64,000 bases of DNA from Mesobacillus jeotgali (GCF_014856545.2 NZ_CP109811.1:4644001-4708000), one strand, 5' to 3'. Positions 38,872 to 49,206 are shown, counted from the stretch's first letter. Notes: generated by a model from the sequence alone, not told the origin. Numbers and translations: made by a program.

Positions 38872-39105
38872 TCAACCGCCAGATACAGGCGGAATGAAGG
38901 CGATTGTATCTCCTTCTTTAATGACTTCATCGTGGGATGAAAATTCTTCGTTGATTGCTGTCATTGATGTATCGAGCTTTTGTACACCGTACTTATCAGC
39001 AACCATTTCTTTTAACTCAGCAACCGTTTTGCCGGCTGCTTCGATTTCCACTGATTCATGACCTGCTTCGTCTCTTAGGTGGGCAAAGAATAATATTTTA
39101 TTCAT
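38872..39105 (-). CDS. moaD: molybdopterin synthase small subunit
   Basis: A 77-residue ubiquitin-like sulfur carrier ending in PPVSGG, whose terminal Gly becomes the thiocarboxylate that sulfurates precursor Z. It has the usual FFAHLRDEAG start. The gene overlaps the end of moaE by eight bases, so the two synthase subunits are coupled. Confidence 0.93.
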   Translation of the reverse strand: MNKILFFAHLRDEAGHESVEIEAAGKTVAELKEMVADKYGVQKLDTSMTAINEEFSSHDEVIKEGDTIAFIPPVSGG

Positions 39106-39562
39106 TGAGATCCTTCTCCTCCGGTTTCCCTGTCGGATATGGGACAGTTTCTAGTTGATTGCCGATCCATTCCTCGCCATCTTCCCAATGCTCTTTTTTC
39201 CAGATTGGGACGATTTCCTTGATGCGCTCGATTGCATAGCGATTCGCTTCATAGGCATCGTTGCGATGCGGTGTGGATACAGCGATCACCACGGCGATAT
39301 CCGTGATGTCGAGCTTGCCGACGCGGTGCGTAATCGCAACCTCGGCACCATTCCAGCGCTCCTGGATTTCCTTACCGATTTGCTCCAGCTTTTTCACTGC
39401 CATCGGCTCGTATGCTTCATATATAAGGTAAAGGGTTTTTTTGCCCTTTGTCAATTCACGGACAGTGCCAATGAAAGTTGTGATTGCTCCCGCTTCACGC
39501 TGGACCACTTTATCAATGACAGATTGAACGTTGATTGGATCTTTCGCTATTTCATAATTCAT
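39098..39562 (-). CDS. moaE: molybdopterin synthase catalytic subunit
   Basis: MoaE converts precursor Z to molybdopterin using MoaD thiocarboxylate. The 154-residue protein has GAITTFIGTVRE, YEAYEPMAVKKLEQI, ITHRVGKLDI, VIAVSTPHRNDAYEA and the active-site lysine region PIWKKEHWEDGEEW. GAGGTG lies 6 bases upstream of the ATG at 39562; the frame upstream of this runs into array C and is not coding. Confidence 0.94.
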   Translation of the reverse strand: MNYEIAKDPINVQSVIDKVVQREAGAITTFIGTVRELTKGKKTLYLIYEAYEPMAVKKLEQIGKEIQERWNGAEVAITHRVGKLDITDIAVVIAVSTPHRNDAYEANRYAIERIKEIVPIWKKEHWEDGEEWIGNQLETVPYPTGKPEEKDLNE

Positions 39563-39599
39563 CAAAATCACCTCAATAAACTGATCCGGGTCAGATTTA

Positions 39600-39918
39600 A
39601 TATTTTTACGGACACTTTTCTCGGATTCCGCCTCCGATTTATCCGTTAGAGCCCTCCTATCGGACACTTTTCTCGGATTCCGCCTCCGGTTTGTCCATTT
39701 GAGCCCTTCTATCGGACACTTTCACCGGATTCTATCCTCGGTTTGTCCGTTAGAGCCCTTCTATCGGACACTTTCACCGGATTCCGCCTCCGATTTGTCC
39801 ATTAGAGCCCTTCTATCGGACACTTTCGCCGGTTTCTGCCTCCGGTTTGTCCGTTAGGACCCTTCTATCGGACACTTTCACCGGATTCTGCCTAAAGTTT
39901 GTCCGTTAGAGTTCTTCT
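39600..39918. repeat. array C: exact 52-bp-period intergenic tandem repeat, 6 units
   Basis: CGGACACTTT begins at 39609, 39661, 39713, 39765, 39817 and 39869, an exact 52-bp step. In each unit CGGACA and TGTCCG (or close variants) form an inverted repeat spanning 37 bp, with CCGGA/TCCGG nested inside several units. It lies between moeA and moaE, which run in the same direction, so it may be transcribed inside the operon. Confidence 0.96.
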
Positions 39919-39932
39919 ATGCACAGCTATGT

Positions 39933-41851
39933 TTAAAAATAAACCGGCTCTGGGTTTTCGACGACGGCGTAGCCGCCGATTTTGGCGACTTCGGCTTTGA
40001 AGGCTTCAGACTGGATCACGTTCCTTAACCAGATACCCTTTTCGCTATCGAAAAATGCCTTTGTCATCAGTAAATCGTAGTTTTCATCAGAGACCGGGAT
40101 GAAGTCAAGGCCCATAGCCCTGGCTGCCGGGAAGATGCCGAGGCTGCCGCATTGTCATTTCCTTTTACTTCAGCGGCGACGCTCAGATGCGAGAACATTT
40201 CACGGTCATAGCCGTTCACATCGTCTGCTGACAAGCCTGCTTCTTTTAACAATAAATCAAACAATATGCGAGTGCCAGCGCCCTTTTGCCTGTTGGCATA
40301 ATCTATGCCCTTTTCGGCAAGGTCGCTGACGTTCTGTATTCCAAGCGGGTTGCCTTTTGGAAGCAGCCACCCCTGGGTTCTTTTTAAAAATGGATAAAGG
40401 ACTGCGCCTTGCTCCGCAAGGAATTTCCTTACATAGGTAACATTATATTCTTTTGTCTCCGGGTCCAGCAAATGAATGCCCGCTACATGGGCTTCCCCTT
40501 TTCTGATTGCCATTAAACCGGCCATGCTGCCAACATGGGAAGAAACAATTTTCATGTCGGTACGCTGCTTCTTGAGTTGGGAGGACAGAAGGTCAATCGT
40601 CAGATCATGACTGCCGCTGAAGACGATTGCGTTCTTGATCTCTTCGACAGGCCGGTACAGTTCGACCTCGACAACATCTCCTTGTTCGTATCCCAGCTCC
40701 TCAGGCGGTACGACGAGTAAACCGTCTGCACGTACAAGCGACATGGTGACGCCCGCTGCGCGTGTCAGCGGATTGGCGACAAATTGCCCATCCACATAGC
40801 CGATATTCATTCGGACAAAGTCCTCCGCCCCCATTGTGGAGACGATCCTGCGGCCAAGCTTTACCTTGAGCTTTGGCCTTTCTGGTTCCGGTACACCTAG
40901 ATATTTACAAACGAGCGGTCTTACAAACCACTCAAGTGCCATGTACGCGGAAACTGGATAGCCCGGTACACCGACGACTACCTTATCTTTAATTTTCCCG
41001 AGAATGACTGGCTTACCCGGCCTTGTTGCGACTCCATGGGTAAAAACAGTGCCAAGCTCCTCAAGAATATGAACTGTATAATCTTTTGACCCAGCGGATG
41101 ATCCGGCATTGATGACGACGATATCCGATGTCTCCACCGCATTCAGGAGTGCTTCCCTGATTTTTTCCGGCTCATCCTTCACGATTGGATGCAAATACGG
41201 GTTGCCGCCCCAATCATCTACATAGTTGCTGAAAACCGTTCCATTGAATTCAATAATCCGGCCTGATGACAACGATGCGTCTGCGCTGACAAGCTCATTT
41301 CCAGTCGGGATGATGGTCACCAGCGGCTTTTTGACAACCGCTACCTCGGTGACCTGGGCTGCAAGAAGCGCCCCAAGATCCGCAGGCCGCAGTCGATGTC
41401 CCTGTGTGAACAGCATTTCCTCCTGGACGATATCCTCGCCAATCGGGCGGATATGCTGCCATGGTGTGGCCGGCTCAATGATCTCAATCGTCTCATCGTC
41501 AATGACCTGGATGTTTTCCACCATGATCACGGCATTATATTGAGGCGGTATCGCATTACCGGTATCAACGTATGCGAATTGCTCGCCTTTTTTCAAATGA
41601 AGAGGGTGCTGTTCATGCGCTTCATACGTATCCTCGGCATTCACAGCAACGCCGTCCATCGCGGATGCATGGTAAAAAGGCATCGAGACATTGGCGAAAA
41701 CAGGTTCAGCAGTAATACGTCCAAGTGCAGCGGCAGCCGGTATCCACTCTTTTTCCTGAGGCAGGTCGAATGCGGCCAGCACTTCATTCCTGGCTTTTGC
41801 TCTCGGCTTGTCTTCAAGATAAATTTTTCGATTATAGCGTATCTTATCCAT
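39933..41851 (-). pseudogene. moeA: MoeA-like molybdenum insertase fused to a periplasmic-binding-like domain; apparent single-base frameshift
   Basis: The first ~400 residues are a MoeA molybdotransferase (YHASAMDGVAV, DTGNAIPPQYNAVIMVE, AGSSAGSKDYTV, GVPGYPVSAYMALEWF). They are followed by a ModA/PBP-like domain (AIVFSGSHDLTIDLLSSQL, GWLLPKGNPLGI, KGAGTRILFDLLLKEAG). The frame breaks near 40136-40142, where one missing G changes A-S-G-I-F-P into an unrelated tail. With one base restored the protein runs to 39933 (GLDFIPVSDENYDLL ... PEPVYF). This two-domain form is known in bacteria and may sense molybdate or regulate insertion. It lies 13 bp after a second, single-domain moeA. Confidence 0.85.
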
Positions 41852-41864
41852 GATGCGGCTCCCC

Positions 41865-43097
41865 CTATCTTGTCAAAATGACTGGAACGTATTCGCCTTG
41901 AGAAATTCCTTCTTTTTCGGATACAATCTCGACGATTCCATCGCTTTTTACCAATGTCGTAATCAGGCCTGACTTGCCGATGATCGGCTCTGCCCACCAT
42001 TCTCCACTCTTTTCCTCAAGTCTTACCCTGATATAATCAGATCTTCCTGGTGAAGAGGCTATGTTTTTTACAATCCGGGCAAAAATCCGTTCAGGCTTAT
42101 GCTCGATTTTCTCGCCCTTCAGCCTTCTGAAAACCCTTTCGCCAAACAGCTTAAAAATGATCATCGCAGATGCTGGATGACCCGGCAGTCCGATGACGGG
42201 CTTTCCGTCCGCAACAGCGAGGATTGTCGGCTTCCCTGGCTTGATAGAAATTCCGTGGACAAAGACGCCCGGATCTCCAAGAGACTGGATGACTTCGGTT
42301 GTATAGTCCTTCGCGCCGACTGAGCTTCCACCGGATAAAATCAGGCAGTCAGCCTGTTCATACAATTCGCGGGCTTTCTGGGCGAATTCCTGATATTCAT
42401 CGCGTGTGATTCCGCCATAAATTAGTTCGATATCCCACTCATTGACCAGGCCCTTTACGGTCAAGTAATTGATATCGCGGATTTGTCCTGTTTCAAGTGT
42501 TTTTGTTTCAAAAGGAACAATTTCGTCCCCTGAAGAAAGGTATGCAGCCTTCAGCTTTCGGTAGACTTTCACCTCGGAAACACCAAGTGCCGCCAGTGCT
42601 CCAAGCTCCTGCGGCCGCAATCTTGTCCCTTCAGATAACAGGACTTCACCTGCTTTGATGTCTTCACCTTTCCTGATGACATTCTCACCCGGCGCGATTT
42701 GCTTGTACGTATTCAACAGCCCGCCAATTTCCTCGCAATGCTCGATCATCAGCACGCTGTTACTGCCCGGCGGCAGCATTCCGCCTGTCGGTACGTAAAT
42801 AGCCTCGCCTCTGCCTACCGGCTTTACCGCTTCCTCGCCCATATGGACTTCGCCGGCTACATTCAAGAAGCCTGGCATCGATTCGGAAGAACCATATGTG
42901 TCACGGGCGATGACGGCATAGCCATCGACGGTGGAGCGGTCGAAACCAGGAACATTCTCGCACGCAGTGACATCCTCTGCCAGGATGTAATGAAGCGCCT
43001 CATCCAGCAGACGGATTTCGGTTTCCGTGATCTTGCCGATTTTCTCATCAATTAACGCAAAGGTCTCCTCAACACTTTTCACTTTGAAAAATTGCAT
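41865..43097 (-). CDS. moeA: molybdopterin molybdotransferase
   Basis: MoeA inserts molybdenum into adenylated molybdopterin. The 410 residues are full length: DEALHYILAEDV, GFDRSTVDGYAVIARD, YVPTGGMLPPGSNSVLMIE, GGSSVGAKDYT and GLPGHPASAMIIFKLF. It lies upstream of the MoeA-PBP fusion gene and downstream of mobA in the same operon. Having two MoeA proteins suggests one serves formate dehydrogenase specifically, or one has a regulatory role. Confidence 0.94.
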   Translation of the reverse strand: MQFFKVKSVEETFALIDEKIGKITETEIRLLDEALHYILAEDVTACENVPGFDRSTVDGYAVIARDTYGSSESMPGFLNVAGEVHMGEEAVKPVGRGEAIYVPTGGMLPPGSNSVLMIEHCEEIGGLLNTYKQIAPGENVIRKGEDIKAGEVLLSEGTRLRPQELGALAALGVSEVKVYRKLKAAYLSSGDEIVPFETKTLETGQIRDINYLTVKGLVNEWDIELIYGGITRDEYQEFAQKARELYEQADCLILSGGSSVGAKDYTTEVIQSLGDPGVFVHGISIKPGKPTILAVADGKPVIGLPGHPASAMIIFKLFGERVFRRLKGEKIEHKPERIFARIVKNIASSPGRSDYIRVRLEEKSGEWWAEPIIGKSGLITTLVKSDGIVEIVSEKEGISQGEYVPVILTR

Positions 43098-43128
43098 GCT
43101 GACTTACTTCCTTTCTAGCACCTGAAAA

Positions 43129-43728
43129 CTATTCTCCGGACTCCGCCCATTTTCTTGCATTTTCATACTCTTCTGGATGATTCATATTGTAAAAGACTCG
43201 ATCAAGGCTGCCCTCGAAATAAAGCTGCAGATCTGTGTCATCGAGGAAGCGAACATTCAGCTTTTCAAGCATGTGCCTGATCCTCAAATTTCCTTCTTCA
43301 ATGCAGGACTTAGCCTCTCGCGAGATCCGTTTCTGGTATGCGGCAAAAAGCGGATGCTGACGGCCATGACTTACCGGCACGACCGCATCGTGGTGCTTAA
43401 GCGCTTTTACAAGGCTTGAAGCAAGCTCAGCGGATACAAATGGCATATCACAGGCTACAACGAAATTTTCCTCATAGTCTGATGCCTCAAGCCCTGCATG
43501 GATTCCCGCGAGCGGTCCGGAACCCGGATACTGGTCTGTTACAATTTTTATATTTAAAAACTGATAGGTTTCAGGATCATTCGTTACTAGAATTATATCA
43601 TCAAATACGTGCTGTAACTCATCCTTAATTCTTTCAATATTCGTTTTTTCATGAAATTTCAGGAGAGCCTTATTTGTTCCCATCCTGCTAGATTTGCCGC
43701 CTGATAAAATGATCGCTCCGGCTTTCAT
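43129..43728 (-). CDS. mobA: molybdenum cofactor guanylyltransferase
   Basis: MobA attaches GMP to Mo-molybdopterin, producing the bis-MGD cofactor that formate dehydrogenase needs. The 199 residues begin with the nucleotide motif IILSGGKSSRMGTNKALL and contain DQYPGSGPLAGIHAGL and VACDMPFVSAEL. The ATG at 43728 has AAGAAGGTG at good distance; the longer frame to 43800 is not supported. It starts 16 bp after fdhE. Confidence 0.94.
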   Translation of the reverse strand: MKAGAIILSGGKSSRMGTNKALLKFHEKTNIERIKDELQHVFDDIILVTNDPETYQFLNIKIVTDQYPGSGPLAGIHAGLEASDYEENFVVACDMPFVSAELASSLVKALKHHDAVVPVSHGRQHPLFAAYQKRISREAKSCIEEGNLRIRHMLEKLNVRFLDDTDLQLYFEGSLDRVFYNMNHPEEYENARKWAESGE

Positions 43729-43744
43729 CCCACAGCACCTTCTT

Positions 43745-44554
43745 TTAGTTTGTCTGTTTTGTTTCTCCAGCAGATTTATATCCATGCTCCTGGGCAACAA
43801 AATCCAAATGGATAGTGTTCAGGTCGAGCATTGCTGGTGTTGGCTTTACGATATATTGTCTTGTATCGATTACTTTAGTATACCCTTTGCATTCTTCACA
43901 AATCTGGATTTGCGCGGCTGATTCGCCTTCGATTGTCAGGATTTTCACTGTTTCATGATCGTTATTTCCGCAATGTGAGCAAGCTACGCGGCGGTCATTC
44001 CAGTGAGCCGAACAACGCGGGCAGTGGAGTACTTTCTTTCCTTCTCCCTCAAGCTGTGCAAGGCGTACAGGTTCTCCGCATACAGGGCAGCCAGCGCCGT
44101 GTACACCGTGATGAATTTCATCCTGGACCTTGGCAGCAGTCAGCTGAAGGTATGGACGTAGCACTGTTTCTGCAACGAATTGCGGAATCCAGCCATCCAG
44201 CTCATTTTCCTCAGCAAAACTGGCAAAGTAAATATAGTTAAAAGCAAATGCTTCATCGATCCATCTCTTAGCTGTCTCTTCATCCATAAGACTTTTAATA
44301 GTCTGCATCGAACTTTCTATCTCTGGTTGATACTTCGATAAAAGCCCACCTATATCCTCTATCCACTGTAAGAATAGGGAAATATCAAAATCAATAGCCG
44401 CTAACGCAGTGACAGGCACTCCTGCCTCCATCGCAGCTTTATCAATCTTGGGACGGACACAGTCAGGATCCAGAGATGTCTTCCATTGTTCCTGCAATTG
44501 AATGATATCCTTCTGCAATTTCTGATACTCTTTTGAGACAACGGACTTTTTCAT
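43745..44554 (-). CDS. fdhE: formate dehydrogenase accessory protein FdhE
   Basis: FdhE is a rubredoxin-like iron protein needed for formate dehydrogenase activity after assembly. The 269-residue protein has a helical N-terminal half and a C-terminal half with four CxxC motifs (CPVC, CPRC, CSHC, CEEC). It lies directly after the FDH cytochrome subunit. Confidence 0.9.
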   Translation of the reverse strand: MKKSVVSKEYQKLQKDIIQLQEQWKTSLDPDCVRPKIDKAAMEAGVPVTALAAIDFDISLFLQWIEDIGGLLSKYQPEIESSMQTIKSLMDEETAKRWIDEAFAFNYIYFASFAEENELDGWIPQFVAETVLRPYLQLTAAKVQDEIHHGVHGAGCPVCGEPVRLAQLEGEGKKVLHCPRCSAHWNDRRVACSHCGNNDHETVKILTIEGESAAQIQICEECKGYTKVIDTRQYIVKPTPAMLDLNTIHLDFVAQEHGYKSAGETKQTN

Positions 44555-44594
44555 TGCTGCAGCCCCTCTTTCGCTCTATTATTCTAAATTTTGA

Positions 44595-44628
44595 AGGGAA
44601 TGGAGCCCTGTCAGAGCAGCCATTCCCT
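44595..44628 (-). other. intercistronic hairpin between the FDH cytochrome subunit and fdhE
   Basis: AGGGAATGG and CCATTCCCT are perfect 9-bp arms between the two genes. On the mRNA strand there is no U run, so it more likely protects or partly attenuates the message than terminates it. Confidence 0.55.
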
Positions 44629-44639
44629 CTATTAATGTT

Positions 44640-45347
44640 TTACGCGCCTTTTTTCTTGTTCTTGTTTTTATCAAGGTCAGGGAAATTGCCCTTCTTGACT
44701 TCTTCTTCATACCATTCTGTATAGTGGTCCTTCGCCCACTCAGCAGGAACCTCACCTGTAATGACTCCAGTGTATCCCGGTCTTGAGTTTTTGTGGATGA
44801 CACTCAGATAGATATGGCCGACCACTACCGCGATTGCCAGACCGAAGCCAACGTTATGGGCAACATATGCCCACTGGACGACCGCTTTCGGGAACAGGTC
44901 CGGGAACCACATTGGGAAGCCGGAACCGATAATTAGGATCGCAGTCAGGATCTGGATGATTGAGTTGATTTTCTCACCAGCGTTGAAGAATGTTTGTTTT
45001 ACATGCTTGAACTTAAAGCCAAATAGTTCTTTGACGAACTCAGTGAAAAACTGGATATCTCTTTTTTTCCAAGTAACAAGCTCTTTTCCCCAGCGCAGGA
45101 ACCCCTTAGGATCCATGATCAGCCAGATGAAAGTAGGCGTAATGAAGGCGATCGCGAATATCCTGTGAAGCAGGCGCGCTCCTTCTGGTCCGCCTAGTAC
45201 TGGATAAAGCCAGTCAAACCACTCTGTATACATTGGCAGGGCCGTGATATACAGTGCAAAGAATGAAAGGGCGTTCACAGCATGTGCGATAACAAAACCT
45301 TTCGAGAAACGCTTAACCTTCACACCTGAATACTGCGTATTACTCAT
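44640..45347 (-). CDS. formate dehydrogenase cytochrome b556 (gamma) subunit
   Basis: This membrane anchor passes electrons from the iron-sulfur subunit to quinone. The 235-residue protein has four hydrophobic helices with candidate heme-binding His in KGFVIAHAVNALSFF, LLHRIFAIAFI, YVAHNVGFGLAIAVVVGHIYLS, and a FdnI-type C-terminus (EWAKDHYTEWYEEE). GGAGGTG lies 6 bases before the ATG at 45347. The start overlaps the end of fdhB by eight bases. Confidence 0.88.
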   Translation of the reverse strand: MSNTQYSGVKVKRFSKGFVIAHAVNALSFFALYITALPMYTEWFDWLYPVLGGPEGARLLHRIFAIAFITPTFIWLIMDPKGFLRWGKELVTWKKRDIQFFTEFVKELFGFKFKHVKQTFFNAGEKINSIIQILTAILIIGSGFPMWFPDLFPKAVVQWAYVAHNVGFGLAIAVVVGHIYLSVIHKNSRPGYTGVITGEVPAEWAKDHYTEWYEEEVKKGNFPDLDKNKNKKKGA

Positions 45348-46167
45348 GGCTGCCACCTCCATCCTCTTCATGGCCTTTGCCTTCTTTATTGAATAGCTTG
45401 TTGGACACGAATGCCCCTACAAGCGCCATGCTTGTTGCTCCAAGCATCATCTTGCCGATTGGCTGTGCGTAGTCCTTCCAGACAACAGCTGATGTTGGAA
45501 CCTTTGGTTTTTCAGGAAGCCCGTAGACAGATGGTTTTTCAGCAAGTACATAAACAGTGTGTGTACCGCCGACTCCTTCTGGGTTGTAAATCATTGCGTT
45601 CGGATACTTATCCTTGATTTCGCTCAGGCGCTTTTCAGCCTTCTTGAGCATTTCTTCTTTCGTGCCAAATTCCATTGCGTCTGTATGGCAGGTAGTGACA
45701 CAAGCAGGCTGCATGCCTTCTTCAAGACGATCGACGCACATTGTGCATTTCTGCGCCTTCTTGTATTCCTTGCCGTTTTTGTCTTTGTAAGTCGCCAGCT
45801 GGACAACATCGAATGGGCAGTTCTGCACACAGTAGCCGCAGCCTACGCATTTGTCCGTATTGACATCCACTGTTCCGAAATCTGTGTAGTGCATGGCTTC
45901 TTCAGGGCAAACCTTAACGCAAGCCGCTTCCGAGCAATGGAAGCATGAAGAATGGCGGAAAAGGTAGTCCAGATTGCCTTTTGAATCTTCGTGTTCAATG
46001 AATGACAGGACGTTCCATGTGTTTGCTGTTACCTTCGCATGAGACTGGACGCTGCCCTGGAACTCTTCCGGCTCAGCCGGAAGATCGTTCCAGTTTTTGC
46101 AGGCGACCATACAGGCGCGGCAGCCGTCACACTTGGTTACATCGACATATTTAATATACTCCGCCAT
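45340..46167 (-). CDS. fdhB: formate dehydrogenase iron-sulfur (beta) subunit
   Basis: The 275-residue protein holds four ferredoxin-like [4Fe-4S] clusters (CDGCRACMVACKNW near the N-terminus, CFHCSEAACVKVCP, CVGCGYCVQNCPFDV, CTMCVDRLEEG...CVTTC). A C-terminal transmembrane helix (MMLGATSMALVGAFVSNKLF) fits anchoring beside the cytochrome subunit. The start overlaps the fdhA stop (TAATG). Confidence 0.93.
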   Translation of the reverse strand: MAEYIKYVDVTKCDGCRACMVACKNWNDLPAEPEEFQGSVQSHAKVTANTWNVLSFIEHEDSKGNLDYLFRHSSCFHCSEAACVKVCPEEAMHYTDFGTVDVNTDKCVGCGYCVQNCPFDVVQLATYKDKNGKEYKKAQKCTMCVDRLEEGMQPACVTTCHTDAMEFGTKEEMLKKAEKRLSEIKDKYPNAMIYNPEGVGGTHTVYVLAEKPSVYGLPEKPKVPTSAVVWKDYAQPIGKMMLGATSMALVGAFVSNKLFNKEGKGHEEDGGGSHE

Positions 46168-49151
46168 TAGTCAGCCCTCCTTATATCACAGAGGAATGCC
46201 TTATATTCAGGAATGGTCGTATTCGCATCCCCGATATGAGGTGTCAAGCGGTTTGCTGTATCCCCTGTTGCAATTCCTTTATAGCCAAAGTGCCAAGGCA
46301 TGCCGACCTGATGCACCTTCTTGCCGTTCATCATATGAGGCTTGAAGCGCTTGGTAACCATTGCATAGGCTGTGATATCACCACGGGCCGAGCTGACAAT
46401 GATTTTATCTTTGTTCTTGATGCCTTTTTCCTTTGCGAGTTCTTCACTCATTTCAATATACATATGGCCTGACAGCTCGGACAGCCATTCCTGATTACGT
46501 GTCATCGAACCAGACTGCCAGTGCTCAGAAACCCTGTAAGTTGTACCGACGATCGGATATTTCTTGCTGTCGCCTTTCAGGTTGAACTCGCCCTCAATGA
46601 TGACAACTGCCGGGTTGATTTCCTGGCTAGAGAAGGTATTTTTCACCGGGCTTTCAAACGGTTCATAGTGTTCAGGGAACGGACCGTCATTCAGCGTTGG
46701 CGCGAATAGACCTCCGACTCCGCCGTTGATCATGATGAACGGATTCGTTCCGCCTGCATCTGAAGGTGCTACTGTTGGCTTGAAGTCAGGAATGTCATTT
46801 CCAGTCCATTTCTTCTGGCTTCCATCCCACCAGATGACCGCTTTTTTGTCGCTCCATGGCTTTCCGCTTGGATCAGCAGATGCACGGTTGTAAAGGATTC
46901 GGCGGTTCGCAGGCCATGCATATGCCCAGTTCAGGAAGTTCCCGCCGCCAGTATCCTTGTTGTCACGATTCTTGGAGCGGTTCTTGCCTTCCTCTGGATA
47001 GAAGCCTGAATAAATCCAGTTACCAGAGCTTGTTGTACCATCATCCTTCAGGTCGCCGAAGCCTTTCAAGAGTTGTCCTGTTTTCAGGTCATAGCCATTG
47101 ATTTCCTTTGCGACAAGGTCGATATCCGGATGGTGGCCTTCACCATAGTTCCAATACAACGCATTGATCTGCTTGGCTGCAGCTGAACTTTCATTTTGAT
47201 AAAGGGCCTTGATATTCTTGACCAGCATGTGAATGATTTCCAAGTCAGCCAAAGATTCTCCTTTTGGATCAATCGCCTTCCAGCGGTATTGCATCCAGCG
47301 TGAAGAGTTAGACACACTGCCCTCTTTCTCATAAGAGCTTGCTGCCGGCAGAAGGAAAACTTCTGTATCGATCTTCGATGGGTCACTGCCCGCTTCCTCT
47401 TGCCAGAAAGCAGATGTTTCGGTTTCCCAAAGGTCAACCGCTACCATCCATTTAAGATTTGACAGCGCTTCTTTTTCCTTGCCTGCATTCGGGCCGCCGA
47501 CTACAGGGTTTGTTCCAAATAAGAACGCGCCTTCCAGTTCGCCTTTATACATAGCATTGAACAAATTGATATGCGAGTAGTTCTTGTTTCCTTTCGGAAG
47601 GTACTGGTATCCAAATTCGTTCGCTTTTGTCGCATTCGGGCCATACCAGGCCTTCAGCATACTGACTAGGAACTTAGGTTTGTTGCTCCAGTAACCGCCA
47701 GATGGTGTTTCCTTTTTGTTGTAGCCTTCTAATGTCGCATGCTCAGGGATTGCAGTTGGCGTTCCAACATATCCTGGAAGCAGGTGATAAAGCAGAGCAA
47801 AATCAGTGGATCCCTGTACATTGGACTCTCCGCGCATCGCGTTGATTCCGCCGCCAGGCAGACCGATATTTCCAAGCAGCAATTGGATGATTCCAAAAGC
47901 ACGGACGTTCTGTGTTCCAACCGTATGCTGGGTCGTACCCATCGCATACATGATCGTACCGGATTTGCCAATCTTGCTTGTTGAACAGAAAGTCTCACAG
48001 ACTTTCAGGTAATCTTCTTTTGGTGTTCCTGTTACCGCGATTACTGAATCGACATCATAGCGTGAGAAATGCTTCTTCAGCAGCTGGAATACAGATCGCG
48101 GATGTGTAAGGGTTTTATCCTTTTTCGGATTGCCTTCTTCGTCTGTTTCAAAAGCCCATTTCGTTTTGTCATACTTGCGGGTTGCTTCGTCATACCCGCT
48201 GAATAGTCCATCATTGAACTCAAAATCTTTTTTTACAATGAAAGATGCATTTGTATATTCAGCAACATACTCTCTGTGGATCAAGTTATTCTCTAACGCA
48301 TAGTTGATCATTCCGCCCATGAAGGCAATATCCGTTCCTGAGCGAAGCGAAGCATAGACGTCAGCCTTTGATGAGGTCCTCGTGAAACGAGGGTCAACAG
48401 AGACGATTTTGCCGCCTTTTTCTTTCGCTTTAGTCAACCATCTGAAAGAAATTGGGTGATTCTCGGCAGGATTCCCGCCCATGATCAATGCACAATCGGT
48501 ATTTTGCAGATCGCTCCAATGGTTTGTCATTGCTCCACGCCCTACTGTAGGTGCCAGACCGGCAACCGTAGAACTGTGTCATATTCGTGCCTGGTGTTCG
48601 AGATAAACGACGCCAAGCCCTCTCATCATTTTCGCAAGCAGATAAGTCTCTTCATTATCAAGAGCTGCTCCGCCTAAGCTCGCAATGGCTTCGGTCTTAT
48701 TGACAAACATGCCATTTTCTTTCTCAATGAATGTTTTGTCGCGTGTTTCCTTCGTACGTTTTGCAATTGTTTCATACATCCAGTCCCAGCTTTTCTCTTC
48801 CCATTTCTTGCTGCCAGGAGCTCGATATAATGGCTTTGTTAAGCGTTTTTCAGATGTGTAGACTTGTCTGATTGTTGTACCTTTACTGCAAAGTGTACCT
48901 TCGTTGACTGGGCTATCCGGATCCCCTTCCGTATAAACCACAGTATTGTCCTTTGTGTGTACCAAGATTCCGCAGCCTACGCCGCAGAATGCACAAATGG
49001 TTGGTGTAACAGTAGCTTTGGCAATCTTGAGTTCTTTTGATTTTGCATGGACCTCTTTTTCGTTAAAGCCCAACTCGACAACCGCCAGGGTCGCCGCAGT
49101 GGCACCTGACAGCTTCAAGAACTGCCGGCGATTCAGGTTGATTTCAACCAT
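46167..49151 (-). CDS. fdhA: selenocysteine-containing formate dehydrogenase, catalytic (alpha) subunit
   Basis: The enzyme oxidises formate to CO2 at a molybdenum bis-MGD site. A twin-arginine signal (NRRQFLKLSG) directs export. The N-terminal [4Fe-4S] motif is CAFCGVGC...C (Cys53, 56, 60, 88). The frame contains a TGA at 48579-48581 in the context EHQARI-TGA-HSSTVAGLAPT, exactly where selenocysteine occurs in FdnG (QARVUHGPTVASLAPT), so residue 191 is read as Sec. A SECIS hairpin follows at once. The rest (GGNPAENHPISFRW, VDPRFTRTSSKAD, GTTQHTVGTQNVR) is intact to the stop, 994 residues in all. The ATG follows GGAAGGAG. Automatic callers will split it into 190- and 787-residue pieces. No sel genes lie in this window. 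Confidence 0.94.
48550..48581 (-). promoter_or_regulatory. UGA selenocysteine codon and bacterial SECIS element in fdhA
   Basis: After the UGA (48579-48581) come 11 bases and then the hairpin GGU-U-GCC-GGUCU-GGC-ACC (48567 down to 48550). The E. coli fdhF SECIS has the same 11-base spacing, the same bulged U after GGU and the same GGUCU loop, which SelB recognises. The stem here is one pair longer. Confidence 0.92.
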
Positions 49152-49206
49152 CTCTCTCTCTCCTTCCCAATAGTTGCTTAGAACATCCCTAATCCCACAG
49201 GTGGTG

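Noticed and set aside
39562-39667. N-terminal extension of MoaE
   Set aside because: The extra 35 codons run into array C. A ribosome site and family alignment support the ATG at 39562.
48579-48581. TGA in fdhA as a nonsense mutation
   Set aside because: It is at the conserved selenocysteine position, is followed by a correct SECIS hairpin, and both flanks keep full conservation.
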